Shown here: positions 43,116-53,716 of the stretch, one piece after another | How the letters are laid out: every line of letters begins with the position of its first letter | Numbering within the stretch: position 1 is the stretch's first letter | Source of the DNA: Microbulbifer donghaiensis | Lineage (GTDB): Bacteria; Pseudomonadota; Gammaproteobacteria; Pseudomonadales; Cellvibrionaceae | Reading direction: 5' to 3' | DNA: 64,000 nt | Assembly (NCBI RefSeq): GCF_900129095.1 | Contig: NZ_FQVA01000001.1 | Location: forward strand, 2,059,615-2,123,614 | Translations under genes and position numbers: made by a program | Notes under the pieces: model-generated | What the model was told of the DNA's origin: nothing | Seen by the model: the letters and a program-made list of their open reading frames with translations, nothing else | Databases searched by the model: none

Positions 43116-43794
43116 GCTGCTGCACAGCCCGCTGTTCGCATTGCCACTGAACCTGTGTGCCTTCCTGGCCGGTGTCGCCATCTATCGCCGCAGTGGCACC
43201 GCACTGCTGCACCCGATCGTCGGCGCCAGTGTGCTGGTAGCTGCGGTGCTTTGGCTCCTGCAGATCCCCTATGGCGACTACCAACAAGCCAGCGGACTGC
43301 TGTACGCGCTGCTGGGGCCGGCCGTGGTTGCGCTGGCGGTACCACTGAAACAGAACCTCGCCATTATCCGCCGCGCCGGTTGGCCACTGGCCGTCACCCT
43401 CGCGGCCGGTGCCATTCTGGCACCGGTGGTAGCCGTGGTGATCGCACTGTTACTGGGCGCGGCCAAACCGGTATTGCTGGCACTGTCTGGCAAGTCCATC
43501 ACCACGCCGATCGCCCTGGCGTTGGCGGAGAAAATCCACGCGGCCCAGAGCCTCACCGCCGGCATAGTCGTGTTCACAGGTGTGGTGGGCGCCGTGGCGG
43601 GGCCACCACTGCTGGCGCGCCTGAATATCCATGACCACCGCGTGCTCGGATTTGCCCTGGGCATCAACGCCCACGCCGTCGGCACCGCGCGGGCGCTGGA
43701 AATCAGTGCCCTGTGCGGCGCCTTTGCCGCACTCGCCATGGGCCTCTGTGGCGCGCTGACGGCTCTGCTGCTGCCGCTGATGCTCGCCCCGTAA
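43108..43794 (+). CDS. LrgB/CidB family protein
   Basis: 228 residues (start GTG), about seven membrane helices. The LrgB signature is visible: GPAVVALAVPLKQN, SGKSITTPIALALAEKIH, FALGINAHAVGTARALE. It is the membrane partner of the CidA/LrgA protein, and recent work on relatives suggests pyruvate or glycolate transport. No regulator gene is adjacent. Confidence 0.94.
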   Translation: MTELLHSPLFALPLNLCAFLAGVAIYRRSGTALLHPIVGASVLVAAVLWLLQIPYGDYQQASGLLYALLGPAVVALAVPLKQNLAIIRRAGWPLAVTLAAGAILAPVVAVVIALLLGAAKPVLLALSGKSITTPIALALAEKIHAAQSLTAGIVVFTGVVGAVAGPPLLARLNIHDHRVLGFALGINAHAVGTARALEISALCGAFAALAMGLCGALTALLLPLMLAP

Positions 43795-44008
43795 GCCTGT
43801 TTTTCGCCTGCCCACTGCACTCGTAAAACCGCAGTGAATGCTTCTCTTCTCGCGGTCACGCTACCCACAAAAAGTCCAAGGTAATCTGGCGCCGTTTGCG
43901 CTTTGAACCTTGCTGCCGGCGGGCGAATCTCCTATCTTGCATAGGACCTGTCTAAGAACAATGAATGTTCTGGCGCAAGCGGTAACAGAAACAAAAGGAA
44001 GCTTGGAG

Positions 44009-44476
44009 ATGCTGGAAAACTGTAAGTCGGCGCGCGAACGCTGGGGTGGCGTGAGCGAAATCATCGATCGCTGGTTGCACTCGCGGCAGGCGTTGCTGGT
44101 GCGCTTCTGCGGCCTGTCGGACAAAAAGGAATTCGACGAGGGCGATGCGGAGACAGAGGAAAATTTACGCCAGCTGTGCCAGCTGCTGATGGATTATGTC
44201 TCCGCCGGCCATTTCGAAGTCTACGAACAACTGATTCGCGAAGGCCAGGAATTCGACGACAAGAGCGGCCTCGAGCAGGCCCGAGAACTTTACAAGGAAA
44301 TCGACACTACCACCGACCTAACGGTCGATTTCAACGACAAGTACCAGGAGACAGATGACCTTTCCAGTCTGGTACGAGACCTTTCCGAATTAGGGGAAGC
44401 ACTGGAATCCCGCTTCAGCTCCGAAGATCGGATGATCGCGCTACTGCATACGGCGCACAAGAATCAGCTGGCCTGA
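44009..44476 (+). CDS. rsd: Anti-sigma-70 regulator Rsd/AlgQ
   Basis: 155 residues (E. coli Rsd 158) from the ATG at 44009 behind AAAAGGAAGC. It starts MLENCKSARERWGGVSEIID and has RQALLVRFCGL, LCQLLMDYVSAGHFEVYEQL and the four-helix pattern of Rsd. Binds region 4 of the main sigma factor and favours alternative sigma factors. Neighbour order rsd(algQ), FKBP, algP is that of Pseudomonas. Confidence 0.92.
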   Translation: MLENCKSARERWGGVSEIIDRWLHSRQALLVRFCGLSDKKEFDEGDAETEENLRQLCQLLMDYVSAGHFEVYEQLIREGQEFDDKSGLEQARELYKEIDTTTDLTVDFNDKYQETDDLSSLVRDLSELGEALESRFSSEDRMIALLHTAHKNQLA

Positions 44477-44551
44477 GGGCCAATTCACAGTGATAGTTTC
44501 CCGGGGCGAATATCCAGTTCGCCCTTTGAGTCTGCAACACGTAATGCGCGT

Positions 44552-44585
44552 AAAAAGAAAGGGCGATCAACCGATCGCCCTCTCA
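44552..44585 (-). terminator. Rho-independent terminator of the FKBP gene
   Basis: GGGCGATC (44561-44568) pairs with GATCGCCC (44573-44580) with a 4-nt loop. On the minus strand it is followed by TTTCTTTTTA. It lies 23 bp after the FKBP stop and may also stop rsd from the other side. Confidence 0.8.
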
Positions 44586-44607
44586 TCATCAGCAACAGGA
44601 AAATAGC

Positions 44608-45411
44608 TTATTCCTGCTTGCCTTCTTCCTTGTTCTCTTCAGAAGCTTCGGCAGGCTTTTCTTCCGCAGATTCGCCTCCGCTGACGTTTGCCTTGTGCAG
44701 CTCGACCTCAAAAATCAGTGTGGCATTCGGGCCGATCAGGCCGCCAGCGCCACCCGGACCGTAGGCCAGTTCGGCGGGGATATACAGTTCCCACTTGGCG
44801 CCTTCCTTCATCAGCTGCAACGCTTCGGTCCAGCCCTTGATGACGCCGTTGACCGGGAACTGCACCGGTTCACCGCGAGCGTAGGAACTGTCGAATTCGG
44901 TTCCGTCTATCAGGGTGCCCTTGTAGTCCACTTCGACGGTGCTGTCGGCACTGGGAGTATCGCCGCTGCCCGCGGTGATCACCTTGTACTGCAGACCGGA
45001 GTCCGTGGTGACTACCCCATCTTTCTTGGCGTTTTCTTCCAGGAAAGCCTTACCCTCTTTCAGGTTCTTCTCGGCGGTATCCTTGAATTCCTTCTCCTGC
45101 TTGGCGAGCATTTCCTGCTGCTTGGCCTGCATCTTCTCCTGGAAGACGGCGATCACCTGCTGCTTATCTTCATCGGACAAGCGCGACTCACGACCGCTGG
45201 CTACGTCGTTGAGTGCCATCAGCACAACCTGCGGATCCAGCTTGACGTCCTGGGTTTTCAGTCGATTGGCCATGTCTTCGGCGATGATGTAGCTGACCTT
45301 CTTCTCCTGTGAATCCAGGGCAACCTCGGCACCCTCTTTGGACTCCTGTTTGTTACAGCCAGTCAGCGCGAGGCCAAGGGCAACTGCTGCAGCCAAAGGG
45401 TATTTATTCAT
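44608..45411 (-). CDS. FKBP-type peptidyl-prolyl isomerase lipoprotein (FkpA/Mip-like)
   Basis: 267 residues from the ATG at 45409-45411; nine extra upstream codons are unlikely. The lipobox is ALTGC (Cys19). N-terminal helical dimerisation arm (about 30-130), then the FKBP domain (about 140-235: [53 protein letters not shown]) and an acidic tail rich in Glu. It assists folding of periplasmic and outer-membrane proteins. Conserved next to rsd and algP. Confidence 0.95.
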   Translation of the reverse strand: MNKYPLAAAVALGLALTGCNKQESKEGAEVALDSQEKKVSYIIAEDMANRLKTQDVKLDPQVVLMALNDVASGRESRLSDEDKQQVIAVFQEKMQAKQQEMLAKQEKEFKDTAEKNLKEGKAFLEENAKKDGVVTTDSGLQYKVITAGSGDTPSADSTVEVDYKGTLIDGTEFDSSYARGEPVQFPVNGVIKGWTEALQLMKEGAKWELYIPAELAYGPGGAGGLIGPNATLIFEVELHKANVSGGESAEEKPAEASEENKEEGKQE

Positions 45412-45863
45412 GGGTTTGTCTCTTTGTCCGTATTGCATTTGTTGATTCGCGCGTGACCTGAGGCCGACGCTTCTCGTGGCTTCTCGAGCAATTCCGTGCC
45501 CTCCGCAATCCGGGCGGGCCGCTGCATTCGCCAGTGCCTCGCAAGTCTAACCTATGGTGACTGACGGTGCATACAGATGGCACGCACAGTGTGCAAGGCA
45601 CCACATTTACTCGATAGTTCCCGGGCGATTCGACAAAAATCTGGAACAAGCGCTTTTTTCCCGGTTACGGCATACATTTTTTAAGGAAACAGCGCTATTA
45701 TCGGCGCTCCACCGGCAGTTGTTGCGGAAATTTCAGGGGTGGTCTGCAACTTCCAAAACAACTGATCAGTGCATGAATCTGTTTCAGCGGCGCTGACCGC
45801 ACTAACGCCGGGTCCACACTGCCCGGACGCGCTCATCGATAATAAACGTCAGGATATTTACTC
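45412..45863. other. Divergent promoter region, FKBP gene / algP-like gene
   Basis: 452 bp with no credible gene. It should hold both promoters. TATTAT at about 45706 is a possible -10 for the rightward gene, but no good -35 partner lies at 17 bp. A short hairpin GGGTCCACACTGCCC-type sits near 45810. Nothing else stands out. Confidence 0.4.
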
Positions 45864-46781
45864 ATGGCTGCCAAACGAAAAGCTGTCAATCCGGTCGCAG
45901 AACTGGAAGCACAAATTGCCAAGCTCACCAAACAACTGGACCAGGCTCGGGCCAAGCAAGTCACCGACGCCGGCAAAGCTGCTCTGAAAGCCGGAAAGGC
46001 GCTGACCGCTGCCAAGAACAATCTGGCCAAGGCCAAAACCAAACTCGTGCAGGCACGTGCCGCAGTGAAAAAGAGTAAAACTGCTGCCGCACAGAAACGC
46101 GTGGACACTGCCAAAGCCAACGTGGACAAGCTGACCGACGCGGTACAGCAGGCGCAGGAAGCTGCGACCGCAGCCAGTCGGGCGGAAGCGGCAGCCAAGA
46201 CGGAGCTGAAACTCGCGGAGACTATCAGCAAGGTCGCGGCCAAGGCGGAAAAAGCCGCAGCAGCCAGCAAGCCCAAGAAGAAAAAGGCCGGCGCCAAGAA
46301 AGCCGCCAAGGCGAAAGTGACCGCAGAGGCCGCCACCGAGAAGAAAGCTTCCGCAAGCAAAGCTGCACCGAAAAAAGCGGCATCCAAAAAAGCCGCGACC
46401 AAGAAAGCGGCCCCGAAGAAAGCAGCGGCCAAGAAGGCCGATACCGCCAAAGCCCCGGCCGAGAAAGCGGCCAAGCCGGCAACCAAGAAAGCCGCAGCAA
46501 AGAAGGCACCAGCCAAGAAAGCGGCTGCGAAAAAGCCTGCAGCCAAAAAGGCAGCCGCGCCGAAGACTGCCGAAGCCAAGCCAGATGCACCGGTAGAAAA
46601 GAAACCGGAAGCGGCACCCAGCCCGGCACCGATTTTGGGCAAGACTCCGGAAGTGCGCCCCTTCGGCACGCCGGCTCAGGAGGAAAGCAAGCCGGCAGAG
46701 GCGTCCAAGCCGTCTCCGAGCATCACGCCGGCAACCCCCGCTAACAGCCTGTTTTCCACGGAAAACCCTGGCGACGAGTAA
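45864..46781 (+). CDS. algP: AlgP/histone H1-like Lys-Ala-Pro-rich protein
   Basis: 305 residues. Residues 1-135 are a charged coiled-coil-like domain (VAELEAQIAKLTKQLDQARAK). Residues ~135-240 are many KKAA/KPAA repeats, as in AlgP (AlgR3) and eukaryotic H1 tails, which bind DNA. The last ~60 residues drop the repeats and turn Pro/Glu/Ser-rich (ILGKTPEVRPFGTP). In Pseudomonas AlgP affects alginate gene expression. Repeat number is expected to vary between strains. Confidence 0.88.
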   Translation: MAAKRKAVNPVAELEAQIAKLTKQLDQARAKQVTDAGKAALKAGKALTAAKNNLAKAKTKLVQARAAVKKSKTAAAQKRVDTAKANVDKLTDAVQQAQEAATAASRAEAAAKTELKLAETISKVAAKAEKAAAASKPKKKKAGAKKAAKAKVTAEAATEKKASASKAAPKKAASKKAATKKAAPKKAAAKKADTAKAPAEKAAKPATKKAAAKKAPAKKAAAKKPAAKKAAAPKTAEAKPDAPVEKKPEAAPSPAPILGKTPEVRPFGTPAQEESKPAEASKPSPSITPATPANSLFSTENPGDE

Positions 46782-46790
46782 TAGCCCTTC

Positions 46791-47288
46791 CTAACTGGAA
46801 TTGGCTTTATAGCTCGCAATCAGGCCCGCCCAGCGGGCCTGTTCTTTTTGCAGCAGACCGTATTGCTGTCCTGCCAGTTCCAGCGCCGAACGATCTTCCG
46901 GCCAGCTCTCCGTATACAGTTGCCACAGCGCGGCCAGCTGTAGCTGCTCCAGCTTCATTTCATAGCGTTTGCAATACTCGTAGAGACCCTGGCTGCGCGG
47001 GCGCAGTCGCCCCAGCCAGCGGCGCAGTCGACGCACACTCGAAATCATGCGCCGCCGCGGCGCCAGCCCGCGGTCGGCCACGCGCCAGCTCTCATCACTC
47101 AGCTGGCGTCCGCACGCAGCAGCGTAACTGGCCCACAACATCAGGCACACATCCGCGCCTTTTCGCTCCTGGCAGTCGAGCAGGAACTGTTCCACGTCAC
47201 TGTGGCCATAGAAGGCCAGGCTGAACTGCCACAGGGGATTGTTCAATGAACTGGGTGGCGGGGAAGATGGAGGTGCGGATTTTGTCAC
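46791..47288 (-). CDS. TIGR02444 family protein
   Basis: 165 residues, all-helical. It starts with a Pro/Ser-rich head and then NPLWQFSLAFYGHSDVEQFLLDCQ, ADVCLMLWASYAAA and a basic RRRMISSVRRLRRWL stretch. The family is known only by this pattern in gammaproteobacteria, and sits beside an ABC-F gene as here. Function unknown. Convergent with algP. Confidence 0.88.
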   Translation of the reverse strand: MTKSAPPSSPPPSSLNNPLWQFSLAFYGHSDVEQFLLDCQERKGADVCLMLWASYAAACGRQLSDESWRVADRGLAPRRRMISSVRRLRRWLGRLRPRSQGLYEYCKRYEMKLEQLQLAALWQLYTESWPEDRSALELAGQQYGLLQKEQARWAGLIASYKANSS

Positions 47289-47387
47289 GTTAGAATCCCG
47301 GGCCGGCGGAAGGCACAGGCAACGTCCGCCGCACTGTTATGTCGAATAGCCTAGCATCCATCGCCCTGCGCGTAAGAGGTTTTTTCA

Positions 47388-49310
47388 TTGATCAATTTGC
47401 AAGGCGTCTCCCTGCAGCTGGGGGGACGTGAACTGCTGCAGAATGCGGACTGCCGTATCTTCCCGGGTCACAAGGTGGGCATTATCGGGGCCAATGGTTG
47501 CGGCAAGTCCACCCTGTTCAAGTTGCTGCTGGGCCAACTGGAGAGCGACAGCGGCCGTGTCGAGGTGCCCACAGGCTGGCGCATCGCCCACATGGCCCAG
47601 GAAGTCCCCGCCAGTGAACAGAGCGCGCTGGACTATGTCCTCGACGGTGACAGTGAACTGCGCCAGCTGCAACAACATTTGCAGGAGTCCGAGAGCAGCG
47701 GCAAGACCGACGGCCACCGACTGGCGGAGCTGCACGAGCGCATGGCGGCCATCGACGGCTACAGCGGCCCGGCACGTGCCGCCCAGCTGCTTGACGGACT
47801 GGGCTTTTCCCACGCGGACCAGCAGCGCCCGGTGCGCAGTTTTTCCGGTGGCTGGCGCATTCGCCTGAACCTGGGCCGCGCGCTGATGTGCCCGGCGGAC
47901 CTGATGCTGCTCGACGAGCCCACCAACCACCTGGACCTGGATGCGACCCTGTGGCTGGAACAGTGGCTGCAGCGCTTTCCCGGCACCCTGCTGATCATCT
48001 CCCACGACCGAGATTTCCTCGATGCTGTGGTTGACGGCATCGTCAGCTTCGAGCAACAGCAGCTGATTCTGTACAGCGGCAATTACAGCGCCTTCGAGCG
48101 CGCCCGTGCCGAACGGCTCGCACAGCAGCAGGCGCAGTACGAGAAACAGCAGGCCGAGCGCGCGCACATGGAGGATTTCGTACGCCGCTTCCGCGCCAAG
48201 GCCTCCAAGGCGAAACAGGCGCAGAGCCGACTGAAGGCGCTGGACCGCATGGCACAGATAGCGCCGGCCCACATCGACTCACCGTTTCACTTTTCCCTGC
48301 CCGCCGCGGAGAAGACCTCCGATCCGCTGATCGACCTGCGCGACGCCGATATCGGTTACGGCGATAAAGTCGTGGTGAAGAAGGTACAGCTGGGCATTCA
48401 ACCGGGACGGCGTATCGGACTGCTCGGGCCCAATGGCGCGGGCAAGTCGTCCCTGATCAAGACACTGGCCGGCGAGTTGGTACCGCTCAGCGGCGAGCGG
48501 CAGTGTGGTGAGCATCTTGCGGTCGGTTATTTTGCCCAGCACCAGCTCGAGGCACTCGACACCGGCGCCTCGCCGCTGCTGCATTTGCAGCGCCTGTCCC
48601 CCGAAGCCAGCGAACAGTCGCTGCGCGATTTCCTCGGCGGCTACGGTTTTATCGGCGACCGGGTTTTCGAAACCGTCAAAGGTTTTTCCGGTGGCGAGAA
48701 AGCGCGGCTGGCGCTGGCGATACTCGCCTGGCAGAAACCCAACCTGCTGCTGCTCGACGAACCCACCAACCACCTGGACCTGGAGATGCGCCACGCACTG
48801 ACCCTGGCGCTGGCGGAATTTCCCGGTGCCGTCGTACTCGTCTCGCACGACCGCCACCTGCTCGCCAATACCGCCGACGAATTCATCCTCGTCGCCGACG
48901 GTCGCGCCGAGCCCTATGCGGGTGATCTGGATGACTACAAGCAGTGGTTGCTGGGCTTCAATCGCGACAAGAAACGCCGCGAAGAAACCGCGCAGGAGAG
49001 TAACGGCAGCGACAGTAGGCCGGTGGAGGACAAGAAATCACAAAGGCGCGCCGCGGCAGCACTGCGCGAGCAGCTAAAGCCGCTGACGAACAAACTCAAG
49101 AGCATCGAGCAGCAGATGGCCCGCGCGGAAAAGGCGCTGGCGGAACTGGAAGCCAGGCTCGCCGACGAGAGCCTCTACTCCGGCGGCCAGCAGGACGAGA
49201 TAGCGCGCCTCAACCGCGAGCAGTCGCAGCAGCGCGAAGTGCTGGAAGCACTGGAACTGGAGTGGCTGGAAATTTCCGAACAGCTGGAGATGATACGCGG
49301 CGACGGTTAG
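47388..49310 (+). CDS. ABC-F ATPase (YheS-like)
   Basis: 640 residues, TTG start with AAGAGG upstream. Two ABC domains: Walker A GANGCGKST and GPNGAGKSS, signatures FSGGWRIRL and FSGGEKARL, LLLDEPTNHLDL twice. The linker between them (about residues 240-300) is the ABC-F arm. The C-terminus is a coiled coil rich in Glu/Gln. ABC-F proteins act on ribosomes at the E site rather than in transport. Divergent from TIGR02444. Confidence 0.95.
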   Translation: MINLQGVSLQLGGRELLQNADCRIFPGHKVGIIGANGCGKSTLFKLLLGQLESDSGRVEVPTGWRIAHMAQEVPASEQSALDYVLDGDSELRQLQQHLQESESSGKTDGHRLAELHERMAAIDGYSGPARAAQLLDGLGFSHADQQRPVRSFSGGWRIRLNLGRALMCPADLMLLDEPTNHLDLDATLWLEQWLQRFPGTLLIISHDRDFLDAVVDGIVSFEQQQLILYSGNYSAFERARAERLAQQQAQYEKQQAERAHMEDFVRRFRAKASKAKQAQSRLKALDRMAQIAPAHIDSPFHFSLPAAEKTSDPLIDLRDADIGYGDKVVVKKVQLGIQPGRRIGLLGPNGAGKSSLIKTLAGELVPLSGERQCGEHLAVGYFAQHQLEALDTGASPLLHLQRLSPEASEQSLRDFLGGYGFIGDRVFETVKGFSGGEKARLALAILAWQKPNLLLLDEPTNHLDLEMRHALTLALAEFPGAVVLVSHDRHLLANTADEFILVADGRAEPYAGDLDDYKQWLLGFNRDKKRREETAQESNGSDSRPVEDKKSQRRAAAALREQLKPLTNKLKSIEQQMARAEKALAELEARLADESLYSGGQQDEIARLNREQSQQREVLEALELEWLEISEQLEMIRGDG

Positions 49311-49330
49311 GGCATCGATTGCGTGCCGCG

Positions 49331-50122
49331 CTAGCGCGGACAGCCATTCTCATCCACCGCCGTTCCAACCGGGGTGTTGGGGCAGCGGTCGAGATAGTTG
49401 GGCACGCCGTCGCGGTCCGAATCGACCGGGCAACCGTCTGCCTGCACGCTGACGCCAGGCGGAGTCTGCGGACAGTGATCCATATCGTCGAAGATGCCGT
49501 CGGCATCCATGTCGTACCACACGGTCGGCGTTTCGATCCACTGGTAGCCGATTGCGACGCTCAGGAACCCATCCAGGCCACTTTCCTCCACGCCCTGAAA
49601 AGCGCGGGCATCGGCGCGCGCCTGCCAGCGCGGCCCCAGGCGGTATTTAACCCCCACACCGAAATTGACCATAGTCTGGCGTTCGTGCCAGTTAAAGAAG
49701 TCGTCAGAAGAGTCGTCGAATTCGATGCGGATCTCGCCGACACCAAAAGCGACATAGGGCTGCCAGCAGTAGTTGCCACAGAACTGGCCGGCAAACTGGT
49801 AGAACAGGTCGAGGTGATAGTTGTAGAGATCGACCTTCTCGTCGACGTCCTTGATGCTCACACTGAAATAATCCACCACCCCTTCCATGGCCCAGCGATC
49901 GGTAATCATGAAACCGAAGCCGCCACCGCCACCGGTTGTGTCCCTCAGCTTCAATCCCTGGAAGGGGGTGCCGTCGAGGCGGTCGCCATCGAACCAATAC
50001 TGACCGCCGTTCAGGTACAGCGTCAGGGTCCCTTCGAGGTCGGCGGAAACCTCCGCACTGCCCAGGCCGAGTGACAGAAATATGACGGGAACGAGCGCTC
50101 GATGCTGGCCGCGTATTGTCAT
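49331..50122 (-). CDS. OprF-like beta-barrel with TSP3 repeats, without OmpA domain
   Basis: 263 residues from the ATG at 50120-50122, which has GGAGC upstream; a longer start puts that site inside the gene. Signal peptide ends SAEVSADLE. Residues ~30-200 are an eight-stranded barrel like OprF/OmpA. Then two thrombospondin type-3 calcium repeats (DMDADGIFDDMDHCP, DSDRDGVPNYLDRCP). The protein stops at VDENGCPR just where the OmpA-like peptidoglycan domain would begin. Confidence 0.85.
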   Translation of the reverse strand: MTIRGQHRALVPVIFLSLGLGSAEVSADLEGTLTLYLNGGQYWFDGDRLDGTPFQGLKLRDTTGGGGGFGFMITDRWAMEGVVDYFSVSIKDVDEKVDLYNYHLDLFYQFAGQFCGNYCWQPYVAFGVGEIRIEFDDSSDDFFNWHERQTMVNFGVGVKYRLGPRWQARADARAFQGVEESGLDGFLSVAIGYQWIETPTVWYDMDADGIFDDMDHCPQTPPGVSVQADGCPVDSDRDGVPNYLDRCPNTPVGTAVDENGCPR

Positions 50123-50328
50123 TGTTAGCTCCGGAAGATCCATTTACCGGGGTCGGGTCTGATTGAAGATAGCAGACATTTTCGCAGCCCAACGATGCGC
50201 CAGCTGAGCGGCGGCCCGAAGGCGGCATCGATGGCAAAAAGATGCTCATCCAGGAGCGGAGGAGGGGGGGGTAACCCGCCGGCCGCGGTAGGGGGAAACT
50301 GTTTTCCGCAGCCGGCGGAGCGACGGGA
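50123..50328. other. Intergenic with long GC-rich inverted repeat
   Basis: CCGCCGGC (~50276-50283) pairs with GCCGGCGG (~50311-50318), enclosing a shorter internal pair. It lies just after trmB on the minus strand but has no T run, so it may stabilise the transcript rather than terminate it. Confidence 0.45.
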
Positions 50329-51045
50329 TTAGCGCCGCCGGTAGAGCAGGTCCCAGACGCCGTGACCGAGACGCTGCCCGCGGCGCTCGAACTTTGTTTC
50401 CGGGCGGAAGGGCGGGCGCGGCGCATATTGGTTTTGGCCGGCGGTGTTCTCCAGCAGTTCTTCCGCCTCCAGTACCTCCAGCATATGCTCTGCGTAGTTT
50501 TCCCAATCGGTGGCCATATGCAGGAGACCGCCGGGCTTCAGCTTGCTGCAGATCAGGCGCACGAATTCCGGCTGCACGATGCGGCGCTTGTGATGCTTTT
50601 TCTTGTGCCAGGGGTCGGGGAAATACAACTGAAAGCGATCCAGCGATGCCTCGGCGATGCAGTCGTTCAGCACATCCACCGCATCGGCCATATAGACACG
50701 CAGGTTTTTCACTTCGGCCTTGCCGGCATTATTGATCAGGCGGCCAACGCCCGGCGGATGCACTTCGATGCCGATGAAATCCTTGTCCGGTTCCGCCTCT
50801 GCCATCGCCAGCAGCGAATCGCCCATGCCAAAGCCGATTTCCAGCACCAGCGGTGCCTCGCGACCGAACACTTCACGCGGCCGCAGTGGTCCGTCGAACA
50901 GTGACAGGCCGTAGCCGCCCCAATAGTTGTCGAAGGCGCGGCGCTGCCCCTCGGTCATGCGACCGGCGCGAATCACATAACTGCGGATGGATTTTTTCTT
51001 GTATTCGGTGCGGTAGGGAAAGTCCTGCGCGGATTCGTCTTGCAT
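50329..51045 (-). CDS. trmB: tRNA (guanine-N7-)-methyltransferase
   Basis: 238 residues from the ATG at 51043-51045 with GAGG upstream (an earlier in-frame ATG at 51060 is possible). SAM motif [11 protein letters not shown], the [13 protein letters not shown] substrate loop and the TKFERRG tail motif. It makes m7G46 in tRNA variable loops. Followed by the OprF-like gene after ~200 bp, no operon implied. Confidence 0.97.
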   Translation of the reverse strand: MQDESAQDFPYRTEYKKKSIRSYVIRAGRMTEGQRRAFDNYWGGYGLSLFDGPLRPREVFGREAPLVLEIGFGMGDSLLAMAEAEPDKDFIGIEVHPPGVGRLINNAGKAEVKNLRVYMADAVDVLNDCIAEASLDRFQLYFPDPWHKKKHHKRRIVQPEFVRLICSKLKPGGLLHMATDWENYAEHMLEVLEAEELLENTAGQNQYAPRPPFRPETKFERRGQRLGHGVWDLLYRRR

Positions 51046-51082
51046 GATTCGCGACCTCATATGCGAATGCGATATCGATAAC

Positions 51083-51118
51083 TATTGTAGGAGCGCAGTA
51101 CATCGCCCCCGCAATGCG
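51083..51118. repeat. TGTAGGAGC-headed repeat fragment
   Basis: TTGTAGGAGCGCAG at 51084-51097, the same head as the composite repeat at 4721-4847, followed by GCAATGCGAG. Too short to show a full hairpin. Confidence 0.4.
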
Positions 51119-51121
51119 AGA

Positions 51122-51499
51122 TTATTTAGAAAGATTCAGGGCGGCGACAAACAGAGCCACCCAGCCGCCGATCATCAGCAGGCCACCGAGTGGCGTAACC
51201 GGACCCAGCCAGCGCGGGCCGCCGAACGTCAGGCCGTAAAGACTGCCGGAAAACAGCAGTACGCCCAGCGCAAACAGCGCGCCACTGGTCAGCAGTGCCG
51301 TGCGCGCACCCCAGTGCTGTATCAGCAGTGCCACGCCGAACAGCGCCAACGCGTGGATCATCTGGTAGTGCACGCCGGTCTTGTAGGCCTCCAGCAGATT
51401 CTCCGCGACTTTGCCGCGCAGGCCGTGCGCGCCAAATGCACCCAGCACCACCCCAGTAGCGCCGAGCAGCGCCGCAATCGAAAGGTAGAGTTTAATCAT
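51122..51499 (-). CDS. DUF423 family membrane protein
   Basis: 125 residues from the ATG at 51497-51499; 20 extra upstream codons read through the rpoH terminator flank and are unlikely. Four transmembrane helices with the DUF423 pattern GVVLGAFGAHGLRGK and TPLGGLLMIGGW. Function unknown, broadly conserved inner-membrane protein. It follows rpoH on the same strand, after the terminator. Confidence 0.9.
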   Translation of the reverse strand: MIKLYLSIAALLGATGVVLGAFGAHGLRGKVAENLLEAYKTGVHYQMIHALALFGVALLIQHWGARTALLTSGALFALGVLLFSGSLYGLTFGGPRWLGPVTPLGGLLMIGGWVALFVAALNLSK

Positions 51500-51561
51500 C
51501 GGTCGTCCGTTGTTTCGGCACCCGGGCTCGCATCGCGAGATGGCGGGGTGCCACAGCAATA

Positions 51562-51590
51562 AAAAAACCGCGCTACTGCGCGGTTTTTTG
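51562..51590 (-). terminator. Terminator between rpoH and the DUF423 gene (stem symmetrical)
   Basis: AAAAAACCGCGC (51562-51573) pairs perfectly with GCGCGGTTTTTT (51578-51589), loop TACT. The T run follows on both strands, and its main role is to end rpoH. Confidence 0.88.
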
Positions 51591-51611
51591 CCGAAGTCAA
51601 AGTGCGCCCGA

Positions 51612-52466
<855 letters not shown>

Positions 52467-52687
52467 GCAGGTCTCTCCTCGCACAATTCTTATGCCGGCG
52501 TTCTCTCGCCGACCGCCGCCGGCTCTCGGTCCGGCGACAAATTGGCCCCAGTGTAGCACTTGCGCAACCGCCTTAGGAAGTCCGGGCCACGGCGCAATGC
52601 GTTGAATTCCGGGCCTTTAGAGAGGTTATCCACAGGACAGGTTCCGCGCCGCAGCGCCGCTTTACAATTCTTTGCCGGACCACCGGG

Positions 52688-53716
52688 TCATTTCGGCTCT
52701 ATCGCCTTGATATGTCGCGCCACCGCAAGCCAGGCACCGATCAGCCCCAGCAGCGCGGCGCCGGCGGTCAGCCCCAGCAGGTAGCTGATTCCGGGACCAC
52801 TGAGGCTGTAGGCGCTGCCGTAGGACGACGACAGGCCGGCCACCGGGCCCGCCAGCAATGCGACGCCGAGGGCGACCAGCAGCCAGGCGAGCAGGCCGCC
52901 GAAGAATCCGTAGCAGAGGCCACTGTATAGGAAGGGCCGGCGCACAAAGGCATCGGTGGCGCCCACCAGCTTGACCACCAGTATCTCTTCACGGCGGCTC
53001 TCGATATGCAGGCGGATGGTGTTGACCACTACCAGCAGCACCCCCATCGCCAGCAGTACTGCCAGGCCGGCGGACAGGCGCCGACCGAGATCGGTCAGCT
53101 GCGCCAGGCGCTGCACCCAGGCCATATCCAACACCACTGAGTCTGTCATGGCGCTGTCGCGCAGCCTCTGCGCGAGGAACTCCAACTGCTCGCCGGAAGT
53201 GTCCCGCGGTCGCAGCAGCAGCACCGCCGGCAGCGGATTCGCACCGAGCCCCGCCAGCGCATCGCCGAGGCCCGAGGACTGCTGGAACTCGGCCAGCGCC
53301 GCCTCGGGGGAGATATAGGTGACCTCGGCAATCGCCGGGTCCGCGCGCAGCTTGTCGGCGAAGGACTGCACCGCGCTGTCACGGGCCTCCTTGTGCAGGA
53401 ACACCGAGATCTGTGGCTGGCCATCCCAGCCCGCCACGGCGCGCTGGAAATTCACCAGGCCGAGCTGCAGGGCCGCGGGCAGCGCCAGGGCGATGGCGAT
53501 CACCAGCGCGGTCATGGCGCTGGCGAGCGGTGTGGCGAAGAAGCGGCGCAGGGATTCGCCGGCCATCTCGCGGTGGTGGCCGAGCCAGCCGTGCCAGCGG
53601 TCGCCGACACTGGTGTGCGCGGTGACCGCACCGGCGGCTCTCCTGGGCTCAGGCGCCCTGGACTGCGGCTGCGATCTGCGCGTGTTCTTGTTCGGGTTAG
53701 GGGTATGCGGCTTCAC
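52688..53716 (-). CDS. ftsX: Cell division protein FtsX
   Basis: 342 residues, GTG start, overlapping ftsE by 20 bp. Long basic N-terminal cytoplasmic tail (~60 residues), transmembrane helix 1 (about 66-88), the periplasmic domain with LRDSAMTDSVVLDMAWVQRL, then three more helices. It transmits FtsE ATPase cycles to periplasmic amidase activators at the septum. Followed by rpoH after ~220 bp. Confidence 0.96.
   Translation of the reverse strand: MKPHTPNPNKNTRRSQPQSRAPEPRRAAGAVTAHTSVGDRWHGWLGHHREMAGESLRRFFATPLASAMTALVIAIALALPAALQLGLVNFQRAVAGWDGQPQISVFLHKEARDSAVQSFADKLRADPAIAEVTYISPEAALAEFQQSSGLGDALAGLGANPLPAVLLLRPRDTSGEQLEFLAQRLRDSAMTDSVVLDMAWVQRLAQLTDLGRRLSAGLAVLLAMGVLLVVVNTIRLHIESRREEILVVKLVGATDAFVRRPFLYSGLCYGFFGGLLAWLLVALGVALLAGPVAGLSSSYGSAYSLSGPGISYLLGLTAGAALLGLIGAWLAVARHIKAIEPK

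Noticed and set aside
43861..44008. N-terminal extension of rsd to 43910
   Set aside because: No ribosome-binding site and the family length fits the ATG at 44009.
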